DNA of 8,329 nucleotides from Candidatus Dojkabacteria bacterium (GTDB lineage: Bacteria > Patescibacteriota > Dojkabacteria > B142 > OLB20). Each line of letters begins with the position of its first letter. Position 1 is the first letter of the stretch. The stretch covers positions 1 through 8,329 of the forward strand of contig JAGQLK010000045.1 of the NCBI GenBank assembly GCA_020429485.1. The letters run 5' to 3'. Under the pieces are notes generated by a model. That model searched no databases, was not told the origin of the DNA, and saw nothing but the letters and a program-made list of their open reading frames with translations. Shown here in pieces: positions 1 through 7,240 of the stretch. A program made the position numbers and the translations under genes.

Positions 1-1719
1 GAAAATAATTTTGAACATGTAAATAACAATATTGGAGCTGGACAGGAAATGACCGTCCTTTACGATGCACCTTCTAACCATTGCTCCGGCCTCTTCAGAG
101 TTTATAACTGGGGTTATTATTTTCTCCCTAAAAGCTATGCATTTGCATTTAAGTGGTGGATCAGAGGTGCATTACTGATAATTGCATCTTTTCTATTAAC
201 AAAACAAATCACGAGAGATAATTTTTTATCAACGTTTGGCTCAATTGCGTTGTTCTTTTCTCCGTTAATTCAATGGTGGTATTCAGTATTTGTTGTCGAT
301 GGCGCTACTTATTTATTGTTTTCAATTTATTTCTTAATAAAAATAATAGATTCCGAAGATAGGTCTGCTACTTATAAATACCTGGCCTTACTATTACTAT
401 CATCCACATTATTACTCTTTATTGTATATCCACCTTACATAATACTTTCTGCTTTTGTTTTGTTAATATACTTTATTGGCTCATATTTAAACAATCGAGC
501 TGAACCGAAACAAAAACTCATCCTCACTTCACTTACTGGTATACTTGCTGGGTTGATATTTGGACTATTCATGTTTGACCTGAAAGACATTATTCAAATT
601 ATCTCTAATACTACTTATCCTGGATCAAGGATAACCGAAGGAGGCGGATATAGCTTCTACAAAATCCCATACTATTTTTTTAATATTCTTAGCACTCTGC
701 ACTCAGGTGAATTACCACTTGAACTGCACAACTTGAGTGAAGCTTCAGGCATCATTCCTCTGTATCTAATCTCTATACCAATAACTGCTTTTTTCACTGT
801 CATAAAGATTATCAAGAAACAAAAGATTAATTATGTAAATACTATGTTAATGATACTGTTTTTGTTCATATTGGCTTGGATGCTTTTTGGTATTCCTTAT
901 CCTATTTCATCTTTACTACTACTGAATAAAATTCCACATAATAGGAGTATTCATATTTTATCGATTATTAACTTTATCGGTATTTTTCACTTCTTAAATT
1001 CCAAAGACACCTTTCATAAGAAAATTAATTATAAAATATTTGCATACATATATTCTTTTGTACTAATTTTCTTCTTGGCATTGTACGGCATAAGCCTAGA
1101 CAGGTTATCTCCTGATTTCATCACTGCTCTAGAACTAACATTGATACTTGTTTTTTCTTGGGTAATAATTCTTACTTATTTTCTGAAGCAGAAAAAATTT
1201 TTTGTTATTTTGTTATTACTGTTTAGTTTTATTAGTACATATAAGGTAAATCCAGTATATCAAGGCACCTACGCTTTAACAGATATTACTCCAATAGTCG
1301 AACTTAAAGATATCTCTGCGAATAACAACGATGCTAGGTGGGTTGTTTTTGATGACAGTACACTCTCCTCTATGTTAATTGCTAACGGAGTACCTGTAAT
1401 TAGTGGCCTCCAGTTATATCCTAATTTTGAATTCTGGGAAGAATTTGATAAAGAGAACGAGTTTAACGACAATTATAATAGATATGGTCATATAACCTTT
1501 GCCTCCACAGAAAGTGAGGAAGTACTTATTAGTAATCCAACTGCGCATCTGATTGAAGTAATGGTTAATCCATGCAACGACTCATTTAATAAGTTAAATG
1601 TTCAATACTATGTCTTCCAAGAACAAGTAGATGAACATTTTGATTGTCTGGTGTTTGATAGTAAGATAGACTCTGCAGATAAAATAGTTTATGTATATAC
1701 GACAAAGAATGAAAATTAA
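1..1719 (+). CDS. Polytopic membrane protein, DUF7657/DUF7654-like (GT-C/YfhO-like), 5' end cut by window
   Basis: The reading frame is open from base 1, so the ATG at 49 is almost certainly internal: the codons before it continue the same protein and lead into a conserved-looking N-terminal segment. 572 residues are visible. Roughly ten or eleven hydrophobic helices lie between about bases 150 and 1240. They are followed by a soluble, probably extracytoplasmic C-terminal domain of about 160 residues. That domain has the pattern I recall from the DUF7657/DUF7654 families: NPVYQG, then a WVVFDD strand, IANGVPVISG, YPNFEFW and YNRYGH (bases 1474-1491). It also has two cysteines, at 1573-1575 and 1645-1647. 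Large proteins of this build sit in surface-polysaccharide clusters and are thought to be GT-C-like or glycan-modifying, but no reaction is established that I can name. The end overlaps the next membrane-protein gene, so the two are probably co-translated. The family assignment is from memory of motifs; a polytopic membrane protein is certain. Confidence 0.8.
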   Translation, partial: ENNFEHVNNNIGAGQEMTVLYDAPSNHCSGLFRVYNWGYYFLPKSYAFAFKWWIRGALLIIASFLLTKQITRDNFLSTFGSIALFFSPLIQWWYSVFVVDGATYLLFSIYFLIKIIDSEDRSATYKYLALLLLSSTLLLFIVYPPYIILSAFVLLIYFIGSYLNNRAEPKQKLILTSLTGILAGLIFGLFMFDLKDIIQIISNTTYPGSRITEGGGYSFYKIPYYFFNILSTLHSGELPLELHNLSEASGIIPLYLISIPITAFFTVIKIIKKQKINYVNTMLMILFLFILAWMLFGIPYPISSLLLLNKIPHNRSIHILSIINFIGIFHFLNSKDTFHKKINYKIFAYIYSFVLIFFLALYGISLDRLSPDFITALELTLILVFSWVIILTYFLKQKKFFVILLLLFSFISTYKVNPVYQGTYALTDITPIVELKDISANNNDARWVVFDDSTLSSMLIANGVPVISGLQLYPNFEFWEEFDKENEFNDNYNRYGHITFASTESEEVLISNPTAHLIEVMVNPCNDSFNKLNVQYYVFQEQVDEHFDCLVFDSKIDSADKIVYVYTTKNEN

Positions 1720-3061
1720 TAAGCTTTTAAACAATATCAAATCAATAAAAATAGAGTTTATATATTTAATAATAGGTTTGGCTTGGGGTACTACTATGGT
1801 ATTTTTAACACCTCCCTTTCAGGTTGCTGATGAGACACATCACTATTATAAGAGCGCATCAATCGCAGAACACAATTTTATCTGTGAAAGTAGCGATGGC
1901 ATACTATTAAGTGCTGATAAAGCAAATTTCCCCCATTTAATGCAAGTCGGACCAGTAAGAGCAAAAGAATCTCAATATATCAATAGTTATAGCAATCCAA
2001 ACGAGGAAGGTCTTATTTCTGCTCGAATGTCCATTTGTTATTCACTTCCCTTTGGACATATCATCGCAGGTGCTGGCCTTTTTATAGGTGATTTATTTAC
2101 AGATAATGAATTAGTATCTTTCTACTTTGGTAGAATGGCAAATTTATTATTTGCTACTATTTTGACTTACTATTCAATTAAGAGAATACCTTATGGTAAA
2201 CGAATTCTTTTTGTTTTTGCGCTCCTACCAATGACACTATTTCAATATGCATCATACAGTTATGATGCTATTCATATTTCATTATTTATCTTTTACCTTG
2301 CATATGTTTTAGATATACTTCATAAATCTAAACAGCCTAATAATACCCAGTTAACTGTCATTGGCTTACTAATTACTGTAATTTCGAATATAAAAATTGG
2401 ATATTATCCGTTATTCTTATCGATATTCCTTTTACCATTTAATTGGAAAAATAAAAGAAAAGTATTCAAATATTTTCTGATATTAATTCTTACAAATATA
2501 CTATTGATTCTCATTAGATCAAAAGTATTAGGTAATGGATTGATCACCTATGAGCTGGCTAATCCGATTGAACAAATAAAATATATTTTGACTCATCCTA
2601 TTGATTTCTCGGCTATCATAGTCAATACATTTATTTCGGAAATACGAGTACTCTATTATGGAATAATTTCAAGGCTAGGATGGGGAGGAGATTATTACCT
2701 CATGCCTTTTGATTATTATCAATTTACAATGTTCCCTTTAATGTTTATCTTTACAAAAAAAGAGAAAACTTCGCTAACAAAAAAGACAAGAATTATTTTA
2801 TTACTTTCAGGACTACTTACTATATTACTTGTTTCAATTGCACTCTATGCAATTAATACCCAATTATATTCACCAAGTATAAGAGGCTTAGTGGGAAGAT
2901 ACTTTACCTTGCCATTATTGTTAATATTCTTTGCACTATATCAATTTAATTTTAAGGAGTTTTTCAACAAACACTCATATATAATGCCTTTAATCATTTT
3001 TTTTTCTTTAATCAGAATAATTTACGTTACAATACAAAGTACATTTGATAGATTTTATTAA
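1691..3061 (+). CDS. DUF2142 family polytopic membrane protein
   Basis: This 456-residue protein has about ten hydrophobic helices. It carries the DUF2142 hallmarks: PPFQVADE at residues 41-48 just after the first helix, FGRMAN at 146-151, PMTLFQYASYSYDA at 180-193 in a membrane segment, and GLVGRYFTLP at 399-408 near the C-terminus. DUF2142 proteins are often encoded next to glycosyltransferases in cell-wall and O-antigen clusters. They resemble GT-C enzymes, but their activity is not firmly known. The PPFxxxDE acidic pair lies in the first extracytoplasmic loop, where GT-C enzymes keep catalytic acidic residues; a catalytic role here is inference. The start at 1691 overlaps the previous gene by 29 bp. 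An in-frame ATG at 1709 would give 450 residues and an 11-bp overlap, and is equally plausible. Neither start has a clear Shine-Dalgarno sequence. A run of nine T at 2997-3005 lies in frame near the end without breaking it. Confidence 0.82.
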   Translation: MYIRQRMKINKLLNNIKSIKIEFIYLIIGLAWGTTMVFLTPPFQVADETHHYYKSASIAEHNFICESSDGILLSADKANFPHLMQVGPVRAKESQYINSYSNPNEEGLISARMSICYSLPFGHIIAGAGLFIGDLFTDNELVSFYFGRMANLLFATILTYYSIKRIPYGKRILFVFALLPMTLFQYASYSYDAIHISLFIFYLAYVLDILHKSKQPNNTQLTVIGLLITVISNIKIGYYPLFLSIFLLPFNWKNKRKVFKYFLILILTNILLILIRSKVLGNGLITYELANPIEQIKYILTHPIDFSAIIVNTFISEIRVLYYGIISRLGWGGDYYLMPFDYYQFTMFPLMFIFTKKEKTSLTKKTRIILLLSGLLTILLVSIALYAINTQLYSPSIRGLVGRYFTLPLLLIFFALYQFNFKEFFNKHSYIMPLIIFFSLIRIIYVTIQSTFDRFY

Positions 3062-3082
3062 TTTGCAAAGCTTAAAATTAGC

Positions 3083-5080
3083 ATGAATGATTTAGGCCAG
3101 GAAGATACAATAGAAGAATTGCAGAAACAAGTCAGATTTCTACACCATGAACTCCAAAAAGTAGAAAACTCTAGGTATTGGAGATTTCGTAAGTATTTAG
3201 TAGGTATCAGAAACTTAGTAACAGATCCCAAACACTATCTCAGAAAAATCAAAGTAATCAAATATAAGCTTAAGTTTTTTCTGAATGGGAAGCCATTAAG
3301 CTATAAACTAGAACCAATACTAAAGCATATCAATCTTTTTATTCCTAAGAATAATCCCAACAATTATGATCCAAATCTTCAGGAAGAGCTATATCAAGAT
3401 TGGATACGAAGAGTTGAAATGCCAAGAAGAGCTAGAGACTATGAAAATATAGAAGAGAAAATTAATCAATTAGAATATAAGCCCAAATTCAGCGTAATTT
3501 TACCAACTTATAATTCTGACGAGATATATTTAAGACAGTGCGTATTCTCAGTTATTAATCAATATTATCCCAATTGGGAGCTATGCATCGCAGACGATAA
3601 TTCAACCAAAAAGATAATTAAGCCATTATTAGAATCATTCAAGCAAAGAGATAGTCGTGTAAAAGTTACCTATAGAACTGAAAATGGCAATATTTCCCAA
3701 GGGACAAACTCAGCTGTTGAAATAGCTGAAGGGGAATTTCTGGTTCTATTAGATCATGATGATGAGATTGCACCAGAGGCTCTATATGAGTTGGCTGTTA
3801 AGCTAAATGAAGATAAAAATTACGATTTTATTTACTCAGATAATGACAAAATAGATATTTATGGACATCGTTCTGGGGCCAAATTCAAACCAGATTGGAG
3901 TCCAGATTTATTTCTCTCTCACTCATACACAAGTCATATTAAATGTCTAAGAACTAGAATCTTTAGAGAACTTGGTGGCTTCGATTCCGAATTTGATGGT
4001 TCACAAGACTTTGAGTTTTTACTAAGATTTTTTGAAAAAACAGATAAAGTAGGTCATATTCCTCAGATTTTATATCATTGGAGAGCTGTACCAGGTTCCA
4101 CTGCAGTATCAGCAAAAGAAAAACCAGAGAGCCTTATTCGTGGCCAGAAAGCAGTGCAAAGAGCAATTGAAAGACGAGGCATACAAGGTGAAGCAGCAAT
4201 GCCTTTCTTTGCAGATCACTCTAACCTAGGCATATTCAAAGTCAATTTTGATCCAGCACAAAACAACCAGAGAGTTACTATAATGATTCCAACTAAAGAC
4301 AAAGTCGATCTGTTGAAAAGGAACATAGATAGTATTCGCAAAAGAACAAACTATGACAACTATGACATCCTAGTCCTAAATAACAATAGTGAGCAACAGG
4401 AAACATTTGATTATCTAAAGAGCAACAACATCAAATATATAGACATTCCTACCAGCGAATTTAATTTCTCTTATATTAATAATGAGGGTGCTAAGCATGC
4501 AGAAGGTGAATACATATTGCTTCTTAATAATGACATAGAGGTAATGGAGCCTGATTGGCTTTTAGAAATGGTTGGTGCATTGAATATGGATCCTAAAATA
4601 GGCGCTGTTGGAGCTAAGTTAATCTATAGCGACGGAAGGATTCAACATAATGGTGTTGTCATGGGCCTAGATAGAGATGTATCTTCTAGCCATGCTAATA
4701 AACTTTTAGATTTTGATAGCCATGGCTACTTGAATTACAACAATGTAATCAAAAACTACACAGCAGTAACAGCAGCATGCTTATTAACAAGAAAAGATCT
4801 TTATCTTGAAGTTGGAGGCATGGACGATGAAAATCTGAAGGTAACCTACAATGATGTAGATTACTGCATCAAACTAATCGACAAAGGATATAGAGTAATA
4901 ACAAATCCGTATGCTCTCCTCTACCATCATGAAGGCCAAAGCAGAGGCAAAAATAATGACGACCCTCGAGAATGGCAGTTTCTTTACAATAAATGGAAGA
5001 AATACATTGATAACGACAGATACTATAACATTAACTTAGCAAAACATAATGAGCGATTCGAAATCAAAACACGAGAATAA
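3083..5080 (+). CDS. Tandem two-domain GT2 family glycosyltransferase with N-terminal coiled coil
   Basis: This 665-residue cytoplasmic protein has no membrane helices. Residues 6-30 look like a short coiled coil, followed by an aromatic and basic stretch (about 31-68, RYWRFRKYL and many Lys) that could sit on the inner membrane face. The first GT-A domain starts at FSVILPTYNS (136-145). It has the metal/nucleotide-binding motif LLDHDDE (222-228), YSDNDK (251-256), the probable acceptor-side GSQDFEF (306-312) and YHWR (331-334). The second GT-A domain starts at VTIMIPTKDK (398-407), with LNNNSE (432-437), LLLNNDIEV (479-487), YNDVDYC (589-595) and YHHEGQSRG (614-622). The layout matches bifunctional GT2 enzymes of rhamnan-like and other surface polysaccharide clusters, which add two sugars in sequence. 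The sugar donors cannot be read from the sequence. It lies 21 bp after the DUF2142 gene and overlaps the next glycosyltransferase by 32 bp. The start is the first in-frame ATG and has no evident ribosome binding site. Confidence 0.92.
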   Translation: MNDLGQEDTIEELQKQVRFLHHELQKVENSRYWRFRKYLVGIRNLVTDPKHYLRKIKVIKYKLKFFLNGKPLSYKLEPILKHINLFIPKNNPNNYDPNLQEELYQDWIRRVEMPRRARDYENIEEKINQLEYKPKFSVILPTYNSDEIYLRQCVFSVINQYYPNWELCIADDNSTKKIIKPLLESFKQRDSRVKVTYRTENGNISQGTNSAVEIAEGEFLVLLDHDDEIAPEALYELAVKLNEDKNYDFIYSDNDKIDIYGHRSGAKFKPDWSPDLFLSHSYTSHIKCLRTRIFRELGGFDSEFDGSQDFEFLLRFFEKTDKVGHIPQILYHWRAVPGSTAVSAKEKPESLIRGQKAVQRAIERRGIQGEAAMPFFADHSNLGIFKVNFDPAQNNQRVTIMIPTKDKVDLLKRNIDSIRKRTNYDNYDILVLNNNSEQQETFDYLKSNNIKYIDIPTSEFNFSYINNEGAKHAEGEYILLLNNDIEVMEPDWLLEMVGALNMDPKIGAVGAKLIYSDGRIQHNGVVMGLDRDVSSSHANKLLDFDSHGYLNYNNVIKNYTAVTAACLLTRKDLYLEVGGMDDENLKVTYNDVDYCIKLIDKGYRVITNPYALLYHHEGQSRGKNNDDPREWQFLYNKWKKYIDNDRYYNINLAKHNERFEIKTRE

Positions 5081-6161
5081 ACGAATATTATTCGTGACAC
5101 ATAGATTACAGTGGGAAGGTGCTCCAGTGTCACTATTCTTCATGGCAAAAGGATTTAAAAACGCAGGTTACGAAGTAGATGTCGTTTCTCCTTCAGAAGG
5201 ACCTGTTAGAGATTTATATGAAAAGGAAGGCATGAACTGTACTATTTTCAACTTTATGAGTGATGATGAATTACCAGAATCATTAAAAAGCTATGATCTT
5301 TATTTTGTTAATACAATAATTGGTTATAAATTTATTAATCATTTAGATCTAGAAAGAGATAAAGTTGCTTGGATAATACGTGAAAGTGAACGTGAAGTTC
5401 ATTTCAAAAACAATCCCGATATTGATCCTGCACTATTTGGAAAGGTTACAAAAGTATTGTTTGTAGCAAATAGCACAAAAGACATGTACATAGATCTAGC
5501 AAATGACAACTTTGTAACTATAAATAACGGTATGGATCTAGCAGAAGTTGATGCTCATATTGAGAAAACTGATAAGAAGGAAATGCGAGCAAAGTTAGGA
5601 TTTGCAGAGGACGATAAGATAATTCATATTGTTGGTACTGTTAGCCCAAGAAAAGGTCAGCTAGATTTCACAGAAGCTGCAGTAAATATAATAAATAAGC
5701 TGGGAGATACTAGGTTAAAGTTCGTGATTATTGGTGCTGGTAATGTACCCCTGTATGATGATCAGATTAGAAGAGTGATTGAAAGAAATAAAATGGAAGA
5801 CCAGATTATGCTTCTTGATTCAAGAGGTTCTTGGGATTACTATTCGATTTCAAACATGTACGTATGCACTTCTTACATTGAATCATTCCCTCGAGTAACA
5901 TTAGAAGCCATGGCGTTTAAGTTGCCTATTGTTAGTTCAGAGGTATATGGATTATCAGAACAGATGGATCACGAGAAGGAGGCACTGATATACATGGCAG
6001 GCGATAAAGTAATGCTGGAAGATCATATGACACGACTAATTCAAAATGAAGAGCTAGCTAGTACCCTAGCAAGTAATGCACGCGCCAGACTTGAAAGAGA
6101 GTTTACCTTTGATGTAATGATGGACAAATATTTTAATTTAGTATCAGAAATATTAAATTAA
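5049..6161 (+). CDS. GT4-like (GT-B fold) glycosyltransferase
   Basis: This 370-residue protein is the usual length for a GT4 enzyme. The N-terminal Rossmann domain opens with RILFVTHRLQWEGAPVSL (12-29), where EGAP takes the place of the common GGAE loop that contacts the sugar nucleotide. The C-terminal domain has NNGMD (159-163) at the hinge, VGTVSPRKGQ (195-204) and VIIGAG (226-231). It also has the E-x7-E donor-binding motif of retaining GT4 enzymes: E278 and E286 in ESFPRVTLEAMA, followed by GLSEQ (301-305). It transfers a sugar from a nucleotide donor to a glycan acceptor at the cytoplasmic face. The specific sugar is unknown; a neighbouring UDP-GlcA epimerase makes a uronic acid donor possible, but this is a guess. 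The start at 5049 lies inside the end of the tandem GT2 gene (32-bp overlap). No later ATG precedes the first beta strand, so this start is well supported. The gene ends two bases before the epimerase start. Confidence 0.9.
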   Translation: MSDSKSKHENKRILFVTHRLQWEGAPVSLFFMAKGFKNAGYEVDVVSPSEGPVRDLYEKEGMNCTIFNFMSDDELPESLKSYDLYFVNTIIGYKFINHLDLERDKVAWIIRESEREVHFKNNPDIDPALFGKVTKVLFVANSTKDMYIDLANDNFVTINNGMDLAEVDAHIEKTDKKEMRAKLGFAEDDKIIHIVGTVSPRKGQLDFTEAAVNIINKLGDTRLKFVIIGAGNVPLYDDQIRRVIERNKMEDQIMLLDSRGSWDYYSISNMYVCTSYIESFPRVTLEAMAFKLPIVSSEVYGLSEQMDHEKEALIYMAGDKVMLEDHMTRLIQNEELASTLASNARARLEREFTFDVMMDKYFNLVSEILN

Positions 6162-6163
6162 CC

Positions 6164-7240
6164 ATGAAGATATTAGTTACAGGCGGAGCTGGTTTTATTG
6201 GATCATTTCTTGCTAGAAAGCTGTTAGAGAGAGGTGATGACGTTGTAGCTATTGATAATTTCAATGACTATTATAGTCGCAGGGCTAAGGAGTTCAATTT
6301 AGATTTGATTCGCTATTCTGTTGGTGATGAAGTGCAAGACTCAGAAAGTGACTATATTGAAAAAGTTCTTAAGAAGCTTGATGAATTCCAAAATCTCGAT
6401 AGAGACGAAATTTCTGATTTTGGTAGATTTGAATTTGAAGAACTTGATATTCGAGACTTTGATGCGTTAGAGAATCTGTTTAAGAAGCATAAGTTCGATG
6501 CTGTAATGCATCTAGCAGCAATGGCCGGTGTTCCCTACTCTTTAGAGAAACCAAGGCTTTATACAGAAGTAAATATCGATGGTACTGTAAATCTTCTAGA
6601 TTTATCTAATCAGAATGGTGTCAAAAAATTTGTCTTTGGCTCTTCTTCTTCAGTATACGGCAATACTTCTGAGGTTCCTTTTGTAGAAACGCAAGACGTA
6701 GATCATCCAATTTCTCCTTATGCTGCAACTAAAAGAATGGGTGAGATAATCTGTTATACCTATCAACATCTATTTGATATTCAAATCATTTGTGCCAGAA
6801 TCTTTGGCCCAATATTTGGACCACTACAAAGACCATATGGTATGGCAGCACAAAGATTCATCAGACAGGTTGATCAAAATATACCAATTACTGTATACGG
6901 AGATGGAACTATGGAAAGAGATAGCACATATATAGATGATGAGGTAAACGGACTTATTATGTGTATTGATGCAGATATAGATTTCGATATTCTTAATATA
7001 GGAACGGGGAGCCCTGTATCAGTTAATGAGATGGCTGAGCTGACACTTAAACATATGGGTAAGGGGAAAATTGATCACATCGACAAACCAGCTACAGAAG
7101 TAAAAATTACATATGCTGACACATCAAAGGCAGAAGAAGTTCTAGGGTATAAAGCTGAAATAGAGTATGAAGAAGGTGTTAAAAGACAGATAGAAATTTA
7201 TAAAATGATGCCGGATTGGTATAGAGCACTTAAGATTTAG
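6164..7240 (+). CDS. NAD-dependent sugar-nucleotide epimerase, probably UDP-glucuronate 4-epimerase
   Basis: This is a 358-residue extended short-chain dehydrogenase. The NAD-binding TGGAGFIG is at 6-13 with acidic D31. HLAAMAGV (116-123) and FGSSSSVYG (158-166) follow. The catalytic Ser is near 161, and Tyr186 and Lys190 form the YxxxK motif in SPYAATK. RDSTYIDDEVNG is at 252-263. DNFNDYY (31-37), the AGVPYS loop and QRP (R223) point to UDP-glucuronate 4-epimerase rather than GalE; in the Bacillus cereus enzyme the matching Arg is, as I recall, the carboxylate-binding R185. The product would be UDP-galacturonate for the adjacent glycosyltransferases. Oddity: between DNFNDYY and the ELDIRD strand (93-98) there are about 55 residues, where the family usually has far fewer. 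This suggests an acidic and charged insertion of about 30 residues around 51-86. The start is the only ATG before the glycine-rich loop. Other 4-epimerase or UDP-xylose-type specificities remain possible. Confidence 0.85.
   Translation: MKILVTGGAGFIGSFLARKLLERGDDVVAIDNFNDYYSRRAKEFNLDLIRYSVGDEVQDSESDYIEKVLKKLDEFQNLDRDEISDFGRFEFEELDIRDFDALENLFKKHKFDAVMHLAAMAGVPYSLEKPRLYTEVNIDGTVNLLDLSNQNGVKKFVFGSSSSVYGNTSEVPFVETQDVDHPISPYAATKRMGEIICYTYQHLFDIQIICARIFGPIFGPLQRPYGMAAQRFIRQVDQNIPITVYGDGTMERDSTYIDDEVNGLIMCIDADIDFDILNIGTGSPVSVNEMAELTLKHMGKGKIDHIDKPATEVKITYADTSKAEEVLGYKAEIEYEEGVKRQIEIYKMMPDWYRALKI

Noticed and set aside
49..51. ATG at 49 as the true start of the first gene
   Set aside because: The same frame is open back to base 1 and reads as continuous protein leading into a conserved-looking loop, so the gene begins outside the window.
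1269..1472. A 67-codon open frame on the minus strand
   Set aside because: It lies wholly inside the C-terminal domain of the first membrane protein, has low-complexity Ser/Leu-rich content and no recognisable motif or leader; it is a shadow frame.
2997..3005. Run of nine T as a frameshift or sequencing-error site
   Set aside because: The frame reads through it sensibly (Ile-Phe-Phe-Ser in a membrane helix) to a stop at the expected DUF2142 length.
3062..3082. Internal promoter before the tandem GT2 gene
   Set aside because: The 21-bp gap is too short for a full promoter, and the AT-rich hexamer-like strings upstream lie in coding sequence and are expected by chance at this base composition.
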